In this document: positions 52,176 to 60,825 of the stretch, one piece after another
Layout of the letters: each line of letters starts with the position of its first letter
Position numbering within the stretch: the first letter of the stretch is position 1
Origin: JBEVOS01 sp044226655
Lineage (GTDB): Bacteria > Pseudomonadota > Alphaproteobacteria > Caulobacterales > Aquidulcibacteraceae
Direction: 5' to 3'
DNA: 64,000 nucleotides
NCBI GenBank assembly: GCA_044226655.1
Contig: JBGAGO010000001.1
Location: forward strand, 992,001-1,056,000
The notes under the pieces: generated by a model
Seen by the model: only the letters and a program-made list of their open reading frames with translations
The model's database searches: none
Told to the model about the DNA's origin: nothing
Program-made: the position numbers and the translations under genes

Positions 52176-52946
52176 TCAGCTGTGAAACTGTTCGCCGAGG
52201 TAGACCTTTCGCACCGTTTCGTTCGCCAGGATCGCTTGCGGCGAGCCTTCGAACAGCACTTCGCCATCGAACATGACCGAGGCGCGATCGACGATTTCCA
52301 GCGTTTCGCGGACATTGTGATCGGTGATCAGAATGCCCAGGCCACGATCCTTGAGGAACGTGATCAGTTCGCGGATGTCGTTGATGGCCAGCGGGTCGAT
52401 GCCGGCGAAGGGCTCGTCCAGAAGCATGAAGGAGGGCTGCGCGGCCAGCGCGCGCGCGATCTCGACGCGCCGCCGCTCGCCGCCGGAAAGGGCGGTCGCG
52501 GGGGCCTTGCGCAGATGATCGACGTGCAATTCGCCGAGCAATTCATCGACGAGTTCGCGGCGCTTCTTGGCGCTGCGTTCATGGAGCTCGACGACGCTCA
52601 TCACGTTCTGTTCGACGGTGAGGCCACGGAAGATCGACGGCTCTTGCGGCAGATAGCCGACGCCGAGCCGAGCGCGTTGGTACATGGGCAGTGTTGTGAC
52701 GTCTTGGCCGTCCAACAAGATCTGTCCCTGGTCCACGCGTACGAGCCCCGTGATCATGTAGAAGCAGGTGGTCTTGCCTGCTCCGTTGGGGCCCAACAGA
52801 CCGACGATCTCGCCGCGGCGCAGGAACAAGGAGACGTCCCGCACGACGCGGCGCCCGCGATAGGATTTGCCGATGCGGACCGCCGCGAGACCTGAAGTCT
52901 GGCTCTCGGCGTCGATCGAGCGGCTCGCTGCGCCCTCAGGGGCCAT
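52176..52946 (-). CDS. lptB: LPS export ABC transporter ATP-binding protein
   Basis: This 256-residue ATPase has Walker A GLLGPNGAGKTTCFYMITGL, Q-loop YLPQEPSIFRGLTVEQNV, signature LSGGERRRVEIARALA, Walker B SFMLLDEPFAGIDPLA and H-loop ITDHNVRETLEI. LptB powers extraction of LPS from the inner membrane with LptFG, not in this window. A 20-residue N-terminal extension is typical of alphaproteobacteria. lptA and lptC are directly upstream on the same strand. Confidence 0.97.
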   Translation of the reverse strand: MAPEGAASRSIDAESQTSGLAAVRIGKSYRGRRVVRDVSLFLRRGEIVGLLGPNGAGKTTCFYMITGLVRVDQGQILLDGQDVTTLPMYQRARLGVGYLPQEPSIFRGLTVEQNVMSVVELHERSAKKRRELVDELLGELHVDHLRKAPATALSGGERRRVEIARALAAQPSFMLLDEPFAGIDPLAINDIRELITFLKDRGLGILITDHNVRETLEIVDRASVMFDGEVLFEGSPQAILANETVRKVYLGEQFHS

Positions 52947-52996
52947 CTGCCTTATCCGCAGTTAGGATTTCGTGAAACGAGCCGGACTTGGCCCAA

Positions 52997-53512
52997 TTAT
53001 TGCGCGCCGCCGGAACTGTTGGGCCGGAACACGCCCCGCACGCGCTGGCCGCCGCCAGGGCGAAGCGCCGCCGTGCCCTGCTTCACATGCATGACCATGA
53101 CCTCGCCGCGCACGACGGAATCGTCGCTGGCCATGACCACATTGCCGGTGAAGGTGACCGTGTCGGTTGAGGTTTCATAAACCGCGCGGTCGCCGCGGGC
53201 CTGCTGGGTGGGGCGCACGTAATAGACATCGCCCTCGGCGATCATGCGCTGAATATCGCCCGAGGCGAGCCCGCCCGAGCTCGAGCCGGCGAAGAACATC
53301 GTCACCCGGCTCGCGCGCAGCCGCGCATCGCCCTGGACGATGTCGACATCGCCGCTCAGCACCAGTTGGTGGGCGCCGTCGGCATATTCGAGATTGTCGG
53401 CGGAATAGGAGATCGGGCCGCCATCCTGCGCGATCTGCGCCTGCGCCGCCGGCGCGGAAAGCACAGCCAAGGCCGCCAGCCAGATCGGTCCCCGCATCGT
53501 CTTGGCCCTCAT
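52997..53512 (-). CDS. lptA: LPS transport periplasmic protein LptA
   Basis: This 171-residue OstA-like protein has a Sec signal (MRGPIWLAALAVLSAPAAQAQ) and a beta-jellyroll with ISYSADNLEYADGAHQLVLSGDVDIVQGDARLRASRVTMFF. It forms the bridge carrying LPS across the periplasm. It overlaps lptC by four bases and precedes lptB. Confidence 0.92.
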   Translation of the reverse strand: MRAKTMRGPIWLAALAVLSAPAAQAQIAQDGGPISYSADNLEYADGAHQLVLSGDVDIVQGDARLRASRVTMFFAGSSSGGLASGDIQRMIAEGDVYYVRPTQQARGDRAVYETSTDTVTFTGNVVMASDDSVVRGEVMVMHVKQGTAALRPGGGQRVRGVFRPNSSGGAQ

Positions 53513-54153
53513 CGCACCGGCTCTCCCGGCTCCTGCGCGTGTTCGGGCACCTGGCCATTGACCCGGCCATGGAGCACGATCGCGTTGTCGTCTCGCCGAA
53601 TTTCATAAGCGTCTGCACGGACCACGCCAAGTGGGCCGGCGCCGGTCACGCCGCGGTCGCCCCGGATCACGCCGGCATGCATGTCGATGGTCATGGCCGG
53701 GCTGGAGAAGCGGTTGCCGGAGGCGTCCCCGAACAGCACGCCGCCCTCCATGCGGACCGTTTCGGTCTGTTCATCATAGACCCCGCGGGGGGCGATCAGG
53801 GTGTGGCCGCGCACCGAGCGGTAGACCGGGGAGGCCAGCTCCATCAGCCGCGCCTGGGCGTTTTCCTTGACCGCGACCTCCGCCGTCAGCTGGTAGGCCT
53901 CGCCGCCCTCCGTTGTGCCGGTGAAGCGGGGGGAGAGCACGCGCAGGGGCGTGGCCTCGCCATAGGACGGCCCCCAGAGGCCCGTCGGGCTGAACAGGGC
54001 CATGAACACGAAGACGGAGGCCAGCGCCGCGCCCGACATCATCACGAAGGCCCGGCGCAGGAAGGCGATCAGCCGGGAGCGCCGCCGCGCGGCGCGCAGC
54101 GACAATTCCCGTTTCGGCTCCCAGACCGAGGCGCGCGGCGCAAGCGTCGTCAT
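53509..54153 (-). CDS. lptC: LPS export system protein LptC
   Basis: This 214-residue bitopic protein has a basic N-terminus, one membrane helix (about 40-60, VMMSGAALASVFVFMALF) and a periplasmic beta-jellyroll domain with PRFTGTTEGGEAYQLTAEVA and GVYDEQTETVRMEGGV. It passes LPS from LptBFG to LptA. ATG at 54153 is preferred over an in-frame start at 54189. Position before lptA and lptB fixes the identity despite weak sequence conservation. Confidence 0.88.
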   Translation of the reverse strand: MTTLAPRASVWEPKRELSLRAARRRSRLIAFLRRAFVMMSGAALASVFVFMALFSPTGLWGPSYGEATPLRVLSPRFTGTTEGGEAYQLTAEVAVKENAQARLMELASPVYRSVRGHTLIAPRGVYDEQTETVRMEGGVLFGDASGNRFSSPAMTIDMHAGVIRGDRGVTGAGPLGVVRADAYEIRRDDNAIVLHGRVNGQVPEHAQEPGEPVR

Positions 54154-54299
54154 CCCCGCCGATGTGACCTGCTGCGGCGGCGGAAGCAAGGCGGGGCGGC
54201 CGCGCCGTGCCCGGATGGGGCCCCACGCGCCCGGCCAGCGGCTTCGCTGCGGCCTGGAAGCGTGGGAATGTGAATTCCAAGGATTCCACGGGACCTCGA

Positions 54300-54806
54300 A
54301 TGAAGACGATCTTGGCGGCTTGCGTTGGCTTGGCGTTGGTGGCGGCTTGCGCGACTGCGCAGCCGGCGGCGCATCCTGGGCTCTTCGCGCGCGACGCGCT
54401 CGATGTGGCGGGGCCGTCCGGCGCGTTTGTGCTCTCCGCCGCCGATCTGGCCGCGCTGCCGCGCCATCGCGTGACGCTCGATATTCATGGGACGCAGCAC
54501 GTGTTCGAAGGAGCGGCGCTGATCGATGTGCTGGCGCGCGGGGGCGCGCCGCATGGCGAGGCGATGCGCGGCCCGGCGCTGGCCGATGTTGTGCTGGTGA
54601 CGGCGCGTGACGGCTATCAGATCGCGCTGGCGCTGTCGGACGCCGATCCCGGGATCAGCCCCCATCAGATCATCATCGCCGACCGCATGGACGGCGCGCC
54701 CATCGCCGAAGACGGGCCGCTGCGGCTGGTGGTGGAGGGCGATCTGCGCGCGGCCCGGTCCGCGCGCCAGGTCGCCCGCATCGAGTGGATGCGCCTGCCG
54801 CGTTAG
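54300..54806 (+). CDS. Exported protein with oxidoreductase molybdopterin-binding-like fold
   Basis: This 168-residue protein has a signal peptide (MKTILAACVGLALVAACATAQ, with a possible lipobox ending in Cys). A small domain follows resembling the sulfite-oxidase molybdopterin-binding fold: LSAADLAALPRHRVTLDIHG, GAALIDVLARGG, VVLVTARDGYQIALALSDADP and GPLRLVVEGDLRAARSARQVARIEWMRL. The molybdenum-ligand cysteine of true enzymes is not seen, so it is probably a non-catalytic relative. It is divergent from lptC and its end overlaps the convergent marR gene by four bases. Confidence 0.7.
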   Translation: MKTILAACVGLALVAACATAQPAAHPGLFARDALDVAGPSGAFVLSAADLAALPRHRVTLDIHGTQHVFEGAALIDVLARGGAPHGEAMRGPALADVVLVTARDGYQIALALSDADPGISPHQIIIADRMDGAPIAEDGPLRLVVEGDLRAARSARQVARIEWMRLPR

Positions 54807-55234
54807 GCTTTGAGCTTGGCCGTATCGGCGACGAGGCGCGCGACGAGATCGCGATCGATCACAGCGGCGGCTTCCTCCTGCGCCGCGCTCCAGGCTTCCG
54901 CCGCTTTGCGCACCGTGCTCTTGCCCTCTGGCGTGAGCTTGACGCGGCGCACCCGCAAATTCGCGGGGTCCTGAAACATCTCGATGAGGCCCATCTCGTC
55001 GAGCGGACGCAAGGTGCGCGACAGCGTCGAGGGATCGAGCTGAACCCGGCGCGCGATGTCGGAGATCGAACCGTCGCGCATCGCGCCGATCGCCGCGAGC
55101 AGACCGAATTGCGGCAGGTTCACGCCGTGGGGGGCGAGCCGTGCGTCGTAGAACTCGGTCAATCTGCGGGCCGCGAGCCGCGCGCCGAAGCAGAGACAAT
55201 CCTCGATGGTCTGGCGGGTGGGCGGCGGTTTCAT
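54803..55234 (-). CDS. MarR family transcriptional regulator
   Basis: This 143-residue winged-helix protein has LPQFGLLAAIGAMRDGSISDIARRVQLDPSTLSRTLRPLDEMGLI (recognition helix) and the wing NLRVRRVKLTPEG. It is divergent from two hotdog thioesterase genes, with a pair of near-identical palindromic 10-mers between them, so it most likely controls itself and that operon. The inducer is unknown but probably an aromatic or acyl-CoA compound. Confidence 0.88.
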   Translation of the reverse strand: MKPPPTRQTIEDCLCFGARLAARRLTEFYDARLAPHGVNLPQFGLLAAIGAMRDGSISDIARRVQLDPSTLSRTLRPLDEMGLIEMFQDPANLRVRRVKLTPEGKSTVRKAAEAWSAAQEEAAAVIDRDLVARLVADTAKLKA

Positions 55235-55268
55235 AGGCGTCTTGACGTGTTGCGGTGCAATAGATAGC

Positions 55269-55293
55269 TGTATATACATTACTTGTAGATACA
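55269..55293. promoter_or_regulatory. Tandem palindromic sites between marR and the thioesterase operon
   Basis: TGTATATACA (55269-55278) is a perfect palindrome. TGTAGATACA (55284-55293) is the same sequence with one change, 15 bases downstream start to start. The pair lies in an AT-rich segment 18 bases before the thioesterase ATG and 35 bases before the marR start, overlapping any promoter there. It is the natural operator of the adjacent MarR protein. Confidence 0.6.
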
Positions 55294-55310
55294 TGAAAAG
55301 GCGAACAGCG

Positions 55311-55766
55311 ATGAGCGAGGCGCGGGCGTTGAGCGGGCTGGAACAGCTGCAGAGGGCGGCTAAGAGTTCGGGCGGCGGGCCTTCGATGATCGGCAAAACG
55401 CTGAATTTCCGGCTGGTCGGCGCCGAGCTTGGCGGCGTGTCGATCGAGGGCGAGCCGACGGACGCGTTCCTCAATCCACTGGGCTTCATCCATGGCGGCT
55501 GGGCGCTGACGCTGATCGACAGCGCCACCGCGCTCGCCGCGCACACCACTTTGGCGCCGGGCGTCGGCTATACCTCGCTTGAGACGAAGGCCAATTTCGT
55601 GCGGGCGATCACGCCGCAGACGGGCGTGGTGCGGGCCGAAGGGCGCGTCGTCGCGCAGGGCCGCACCATCATCACCTCGGAAGCGCGCCTCACCGATAAG
55701 GCCGGCAAATTGCTCGCCCATGGCACGGCCACGATCATGGCGCTCTACCCGAAGGAAGCCGCATGA
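55311..55766 (+). CDS. PaaI-family hotdog thioesterase (first copy)
   Basis: This 151-residue hotdog-fold acyl-CoA thioesterase has NPLGFIHGGWALTLIDSATALAAHT with the central helix Asp, TSLETKANFVRAITPQTGVVRAEGRVVAQGRTIITSEARLTD and LLAHGTATIM. PaaI enzymes hydrolyse phenylacetyl-type CoA esters that stall aromatic catabolism. ATG at 55311 has AAGG about 9 bases upstream; an in-frame ATG at 55293 lies within the operator. It is coupled by ATGA to a close paralogue. Confidence 0.88.
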   Translation: MSEARALSGLEQLQRAAKSSGGGPSMIGKTLNFRLVGAELGGVSIEGEPTDAFLNPLGFIHGGWALTLIDSATALAAHTTLAPGVGYTSLETKANFVRAITPQTGVVRAEGRVVAQGRTIITSEARLTDKAGKLLAHGTATIMALYPKEAA

Positions 55767-56224
55767 CCGCGCTTGAAAGAGAGCCGCTCGACGTCGCTGC
55801 TCTCAGCGGCTTGGAAGCGATGCAGGCGCTTGTGGAAGGGCGTTTGGCGCCGCCGCCGATGGCGCAGACGCTCGGCTTTGCGCTGACCCATGTCGAACGC
55901 GGCGTCGCCGTGTTCGAAGCCGAGCCGCAGGGCGCTATTCTGAACCCGCTGGGCACGGTGCATGGCGGCTGGGCGCTGACCCTGCTCGACAGCTGCACCG
56001 GCTGCGCGGCGCACACTGTGCTGCCTGCCGGCGTCGGCTACACGACGGTCGAAACCAAGGGCAATTTCGTGCGCGCCATCACGCCCAACACGGGGCGCGT
56101 GCGGGCCGAGGGCCGCGTCGTCGCGCATGGCCGCCAGATCATCACGGCCGAAGGGCGCATCACCGATCCAGACGGGAAATTGCTGGCCCATGGCACATCG
56201 ACGCTGATCGTCTTGCGGCGGTGA
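55763..56224 (+). CDS. PaaI-family hotdog thioesterase (second copy)
   Basis: This 153-residue hotdog protein aligns throughout with the preceding gene product: NPLGTVHGGWALTLLDSCTGCAAHT, TVETKGNFVRAITPNTGRVRAEGRVVAHGRQIIT and LLAHGTSTLIV. Catalytic positions are kept in both. The N-terminal 40 residues and the acyl-tunnel residues differ (for example TGCAAHTVLPAG), which suggests different substrates or a heteromeric enzyme. It overlaps the first copy by ATGA and is followed by a thiolase gene. Confidence 0.88.
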   Translation: MTALEREPLDVAALSGLEAMQALVEGRLAPPPMAQTLGFALTHVERGVAVFEAEPQGAILNPLGTVHGGWALTLLDSCTGCAAHTVLPAGVGYTTVETKGNFVRAITPNTGRVRAEGRVVAHGRQIITAEGRITDPDGKLLAHGTSTLIVLRR

Positions 56225-56276
56225 AGAGTGCGAGCGCTTATGTTAAGGAACGCGGGAAGACTTGAAGGATTGCATC

Positions 56277-57449
56277 ATGGCTGAAGCGGAAAACGTCGTT
56301 GTCGTCGGCATGGCGCGCACGCCGATGGGTGGGCTGCTCGGCGATCTCGCGGGGCTGAAGGCCCATGAGCTGGGCTCGGCCGCGATCAAGGCCGCGGTCG
56401 CGGAATCCGGCGTGTCCGGCGATGCGATCGATCAGGCGCTGATGGGCAATTGCCTGATGGCCGGCCAGGGCCAGGCGCCGGCGCGCCAGGCCGTGATCGG
56501 CGCGGGGCTCCCCAAAAGCGTGCAGGCGACGACGCTTTCCAAGATGTGCGGCTCGGGCATGCAGGCCGTCGTGCAGGCGCGCCAGGCGCTGCTCGCGCAT
56601 GAGGCGGACGTGATCATCGCCGGCGGCATGGAGAGCATGACGCAGGCGCCTTATCTGCTGCCGCGTTATCGCACCGGCAACAAATACGGCCATGACAAAG
56701 TGCTCGATCACATGGCGATCGACGGCCTGGAAGACGCCTATGAAGGCGGCGCGATGGGCGTGTTCGCCGACATGATCGCCAAGGAATATCAGTTTACGCG
56801 CGAAGCGCAGGACGCCTATGCGCTTGAAACGCTGGCGCGCGCGCAGGCCGCGACCAAGGAAGGCCGCTTCAAGCGCGAGATCGCGCCTGTCGAAACCAAG
56901 AAGGGCGTCATCGCGGAAGATGAGCTGCCGCGCACGGCGCGTCCGGAAAAGATTCCGCAGCTGAAGCCCGCCTTCGGCAAGGACGGCACCGTGACGGCGG
57001 CGAACGCGTCCGCGATCTCCGATGGGGCGGCCGCGCTCGTGCTGATGCGCGAAGCGGACGCGAAAGCGCAGGGCAGAAAGCCGCTGGCGCGCATCGTCAG
57101 CCAATCGGCGTTCGCGCATGAGCCGGCCTATTTCACCACCGCGCCGGTGCCCGCGATCAAGATGGCGCTGAAGCGCGCGGATTGGCAAGTGGCCGACGTC
57201 GATCTCTGGGAGATCAACGAGGCGTTTGCTGTCGTGCCGATGATCGCGATGAAGGAACTCGGCATCACGCAGGACAAGATCAACGTGAACGGCGGCGCCT
57301 GCGCGCTTGGCCACCCGATCGGCGCCTCGGGCGCGCGCGTGCTCGTGACGCTCATCGCCGCGCTTGAAGCGCGCGGCAAGAAGAAGGGTGTAGCCGCGCT
57401 CTGCATCGGCGGCGGCGAAGGCATCGCCATGTGCGTGGAGCGCATCTGA
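56277..57449 (+). CDS. Acetyl-CoA acetyltransferase (thiolase)
   Basis: This 390-residue thiolase has the acyl-carrying cysteine in SKMCGSGMQAV, the His in NGGACALGHPIGASGAR and the second cysteine in ALCIGGGEGIAMCVE. It condenses or cleaves acetoacetyl-CoA and longer 3-ketoacyl-CoAs. The start MAEAENVVVVGMARTPMGG has AAGGA about 9 bases upstream. It follows two thioesterases and may share their MarR control. The exact chain-length role (PhaA- or AtoB-like) is not resolved. Confidence 0.94.
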   Translation: MAEAENVVVVGMARTPMGGLLGDLAGLKAHELGSAAIKAAVAESGVSGDAIDQALMGNCLMAGQGQAPARQAVIGAGLPKSVQATTLSKMCGSGMQAVVQARQALLAHEADVIIAGGMESMTQAPYLLPRYRTGNKYGHDKVLDHMAIDGLEDAYEGGAMGVFADMIAKEYQFTREAQDAYALETLARAQAATKEGRFKREIAPVETKKGVIAEDELPRTARPEKIPQLKPAFGKDGTVTAANASAISDGAAALVLMREADAKAQGRKPLARIVSQSAFAHEPAYFTTAPVPAIKMALKRADWQVADVDLWEINEAFAVVPMIAMKELGITQDKINVNGGACALGHPIGASGARVLVTLIAALEARGKKKGVAALCIGGGEGIAMCVERI

Positions 57450-57512
57450 CGCACGCCGGTTGATCGATCGGATCAAGATTGACGCCGCGGGCGGTGGCGC
57501 GCACGCGGGCGC

Positions 57513-58559
57513 ATGACCTTCGATCATGCGGCGCATTTTCGCGACCAGGCTGTGTGGTGTGAGACGCTTGGCTCGCCGTTTACGGCCGCGCTGTTGCGCC
57601 GCGCAGCGGACGCGTTCGCCGCCATCGGGGATTTGTTTTCGTTTCGCGACGATTGGCGCCCGCACGATGCGAGTGCGCTTCGTTTTGCCGGCGCGCTCAA
57701 CGCCGCGGTCATCACCGGGCGCGCGCCAGCGCTCGCCGCGCTCTATCCCGCGCCGGGCAGGGCGGCCGATATCGATCGCGTCTGGCCGGAAGCATTGCGC
57801 GTGCTGGCCGCCGATCGGGACTGGATCGTCGCGTTTCTTCATCAGGCGCCGCAGACCAATGAGACGCGGCGCGCGATCGCGCTGCTGCCGGCGTTCCTGG
57901 ACATCGCGGCGGGCGGCGGGCCACTGCACATGCGCGAGGTTGGCGCCAGCGCGGGGCTCAATCTCAATTGGGACCGCTTCGCCTATCGCACGCAAAGCTG
58001 GACCTGGGGCGGCGGCGATCCGCGCGCGCCGGTGATCGACACCGATTGGCGCGGACCGGCGCCGAAGCTCGACGCAAAGGTCGAGATCGCCTCGCGCGCC
58101 GGCTGCGATGTGCATCCGCTCGACGTCCGCGACGCTGCGGCGCGCGCGCGTCTGAAGGCGTATATCTGGCCGGATCAGTTTGAGCGCGTTGCGCGGTTCG
58201 AGCGCGCGGCGGATTTGGCGACGACGCATTTAACGAACGTGGCTGAAGAGGATGCCGGCGCCTGGCTTGAACGCCAGCTTTCTGGCGATCTGCCCGAGGG
58301 CGTCACGATCCTCTACCATTCGGTGGCCTGGCAATATTTTCCGGCGGAGACGGATGCGCGCGGGCGTGCAGCGATCCTGGCGGCCGGCGCGCGCGCCACG
58401 CCCGCGCGGCGGCTCGCCTGGGTTCGCTTCGAGCATGAGCGCTTCCTGCGTTATCCGGGAAACGATTACGTGGTGGATGTCGCGCTTTGGCCGGGCGATG
58501 GCGCGTTCCGCCCGATCGCGAAAGTCGATCCGCATCTGCGCTGGGCGGAATTGGTCTAG
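57513..58559 (+). CDS. DUF2332 family protein
   Basis: This 348-residue protein of unknown function shows the typical DUF2332 frame: HFRDQAVWCETLGSPFTAALLRRAA, a middle MREVGASAGLNLNWDRFAY stretch and the C-terminal YHSVAWQYFPAETDARGRAAILAAGA with RLAWVRFEHE. The glycine-containing VGASAGLNL and later AWQYFP suggest a methyltransferase-like fold, but no cofactor motif is clear. It follows the thiolase after 63 bases. A TTGATC/GATCAA dyad (57460-57476) lies in that gap. Confidence 0.85.
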   Translation: MTFDHAAHFRDQAVWCETLGSPFTAALLRRAADAFAAIGDLFSFRDDWRPHDASALRFAGALNAAVITGRAPALAALYPAPGRAADIDRVWPEALRVLAADRDWIVAFLHQAPQTNETRRAIALLPAFLDIAAGGGPLHMREVGASAGLNLNWDRFAYRTQSWTWGGGDPRAPVIDTDWRGPAPKLDAKVEIASRAGCDVHPLDVRDAAARARLKAYIWPDQFERVARFERAADLATTHLTNVAEEDAGAWLERQLSGDLPEGVTILYHSVAWQYFPAETDARGRAAILAAGARATPARRLAWVRFEHERFLRYPGNDYVVDVALWPGDGAFRPIAKVDPHLRWAELV

Positions 58560-58562
58560 GCG

Positions 58563-59816
58563 CTATTCCGCGGCGACTTTTCCATACTTGAAATAATTGT
58601 CCCAAGCCGCATCGAGATGTTCGAGCGCGCGTTCGGCGGCGATCGCGGAGAACGTATCTTCGGCGCTGACAACGAGGCCGAGCCGCTGCAGCTTCGCCAA
58701 CGCGTCCTCGATCTCGAAATCGCAGTCGAGCGAAAGCTTGTCGCGCAGAAAGGCTTCGACGGCGGCGTCGATCTCTTCCTTGGACAGCGGCCGCTGCGCG
58801 CGCGCCAGCGCCCAATAGGCCAGGATGCTCTCCTTCACATCCTGATCTTCGCCCGCGCCGATCAGCGCATCGAGCACGCCCTCATTGTTGGCGGCGTTGC
58901 GGAAATAGACCGTCTCAGCGAGCTGCTTCTGATATTTCAGCGTCTGCCGCTCATATTTCATCCATTGCCGCATCACGAAGGCGCCCACGGCGATGAGGCC
59001 CGAAGCGGCGGCCAAGGCGCGCTGCAATTCGCTGTTCTCGATCGCGCCGCGCGCGCCGAAGAAGACGGCGAGCACCGCGAACAGCACGGTGACGGCGGGA
59101 ATGATCTGCGTCGCGATCGGAATGCCGCCGATCAGCGCGGGCGCGGCCAGGAACACCTGATCGCTGGCCCGCATGGTCGGCTTCGCGCCGGGATGGAGCG
59201 TCAGCAATTCGGCGCGCGCGACATTGCGGAAATGCTTGATGAGCGCTGCGCCCGGGCGCACGCCGCGGCGCGCCTGCGCGAAGGCGCGGCGATCGGCGCG
59301 GTTCACCTCGGTGAGGCTCTTGAAGGCGACCAGAACCACGACCTCAGCGAAGGTCTCGGTTTCGATCTCCTTCCTGCGCAGGCCGAACCAGGCCCGCCGG
59401 CGCATCATTTCCGTGTGCGCCCCGCGCGCGAAAAACCGGATCGAGCGGATGCCGTGCGCCGAACATTTGATGGACAATCCCGTCAGTTCGCGCGCCGCCT
59501 TGTGCGAAATGGCGCTCTCGGGATCGATCTCCACGAAATTCGCATGCGTGAGCGCGGCGACGAAATCGGCTTCGAACGCTTCGTGCGAGGCCGCGGCGGT
59601 GTCGCGGACCGAGGGCGGCGCATCGGGATCGAGCGGCGCGTAGAGCGTCTTCAGATTTTCGAGCGCATCGAACGATTCATAGTGCAGCACTGCGGCCAAA
59701 AGGCGCGCGAGATCGGCGAAGCGCGCGCCGTCTTCGGGCGCGAGCCCGCCTTCGGCCTCCAGCGCGGCGATCAGCGCCGCCTTGCGCGTCGGAATGAATG
59801 CGTCCTTGACGGTCAT
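58563..59816 (-). CDS. DUF3754 (TMEM143-like) membrane protein
   Basis: This 417-residue protein has a soluble N-terminal half with FEALENLKTLYAPLDPD-like and RSIRFFARGAHTEMMRRRAWFGLRRKEIETETFAEVVVLVAF segments, then two membrane helices (about 240-290, GIPIATQIIPAVTVLFAVLAVFFG and ASGLIAVGAFVM). A C-terminal helical domain follows with YRNAANNEG-like FRNAANNEGVLDALI. The family is conserved from bacteria to mitochondria with no known function. ATG at 59816 is preferred over 59858. Confidence 0.78.
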   Translation of the reverse strand: MTVKDAFIPTRKAALIAALEAEGGLAPEDGARFADLARLLAAVLHYESFDALENLKTLYAPLDPDAPPSVRDTAAASHEAFEADFVAALTHANFVEIDPESAISHKAARELTGLSIKCSAHGIRSIRFFARGAHTEMMRRRAWFGLRRKEIETETFAEVVVLVAFKSLTEVNRADRRAFAQARRGVRPGAALIKHFRNVARAELLTLHPGAKPTMRASDQVFLAAPALIGGIPIATQIIPAVTVLFAVLAVFFGARGAIENSELQRALAAASGLIAVGAFVMRQWMKYERQTLKYQKQLAETVYFRNAANNEGVLDALIGAGEDQDVKESILAYWALARAQRPLSKEEIDAAVEAFLRDKLSLDCDFEIEDALAKLQRLGLVVSAEDTFSAIAAERALEHLDAAWDNYFKYGKVAAE

Positions 59817-59937
59817 GTGCCCAGAGGTGTTAGCGCAGCGCGCCGGGCCTCGCCACACTCCGCCGCTTGCGAAGCGAACCGGGGCAGGGGAAGGTGACGC
59901 GCGAGGGCCATTTCAAGTGACGGGGGAAACGACCTCG

Positions 59938-60801
59938 ATGTGGAAAAGACTGGCGCTGGCGGCGGGATTGCTTGCGTGCGCGATCGGAGCGGGGGCGCAG
60001 ACCGGGCAGGACCCGTTCCGCGGCCAATTCGGCGCCATGGAGATCGCCTTTCCGCCGCAGGAAGCCGCGCGCCAGGCAGCCCTTCTGCAGCAGGAGCTCG
60101 CGGCGCTGCCGGCGCAGCGGCCGGGCGTCACGGATGTCTACATTCTGGCCGCCGCGTTCTGGGGCGATCCCGTGTTCGAGCGCGAGGCGACGCAGGGCGC
60201 GGCGCTGCTCGAACAGCATTTCGGCGCCAATGCGCACACCATCATCCTGACCAATGGCACGGGCGCGCCGGAGCGGCGCTATCCCGCCGCCTCGCCGAAC
60301 AATCTGCAGGCCGCGCTCGGGCGCATCGGGCAGGTGATCGATCCGCAGGAAGATCTGGTCGTCCTCTTCTTCACCTCGCACGGCTCGCATGACGGTTCGG
60401 TCGCGATCCTCGAGGCGAACCGCATGGCCGGCTCCTTGCGGCCAGCCAATCTGCGCGACTCGCTGGCGGCCGCGAACATCCGCAACCGCGTCGTGATCGT
60501 CTCGGCCTGTTTCTCCGGCGCCTTCATCGCCCCGCTGATGGACAACAACACCATCGTGCTGACGGCAGCCGCGCCCGACCGCACGAGTTTCGGCTGCCAG
60601 CCGTCGAACGAATGGACCTATTTCGGCGACGCCTATTTCAGCCACGCGCTACGCGGCGGCGCCGGCATCGTCGCCAGCTTCGATCAAGCCAGCACGCTCA
60701 TCTCGCAATGGGAAACCGCGCAGCATCTGACGCCCAGCAATCCGCAGAAGAGCGTGGGCGTTGATGTCGCGCGGATGGTGGCGAGGCTGGAGCGGCGGTG
60801 A
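59938..60801 (+). CDS. Secreted C13 (legumain-like) cysteine peptidase
   Basis: This 287-residue protein has a Sec signal (LALAAGLLACAIGAGAQ, cleavage near 20) and a caspase-hemoglobinase fold. The catalytic dyad is H148 in VVLFFTSHGSHDGS and C191 in RVVIVSACFSGAFI, the spacing seen in C13 peptidases. A conserved AAAPDRTSFGC follows. Relatives are legumain and GPI transamidase; bacterial versions are exported with unknown substrates. It ends 24 bases from the end of the convergent TIR-domain gene. Confidence 0.88.
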   Translation: MWKRLALAAGLLACAIGAGAQTGQDPFRGQFGAMEIAFPPQEAARQAALLQQELAALPAQRPGVTDVYILAAAFWGDPVFEREATQGAALLEQHFGANAHTIILTNGTGAPERRYPAASPNNLQAALGRIGQVIDPQEDLVVLFFTSHGSHDGSVAILEANRMAGSLRPANLRDSLAAANIRNRVVIVSACFSGAFIAPLMDNNTIVLTAAAPDRTSFGCQPSNEWTYFGDAYFSHALRGGAGIVASFDQASTLISQWETAQHLTPSNPQKSVGVDVARMVARLERR

Positions 60802-60825
60802 GTCTGGTCGCGGGCTTGAAAGGCA

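Noticed and set aside
57460..57476. TTGATC/GATCAA dyad between the thiolase and DUF2332 genes considered as a terminator
   Set aside because: The stem has only six pairs, is not GC-rich and has no T run; it is noted in the DUF2332 entry only.
56238..58229. 663-codon minus-strand frame opposite the thiolase and DUF2332 genes
   Set aside because: It crosses two well-supported genes on the other strand, has shadow-type composition and shows no homology.
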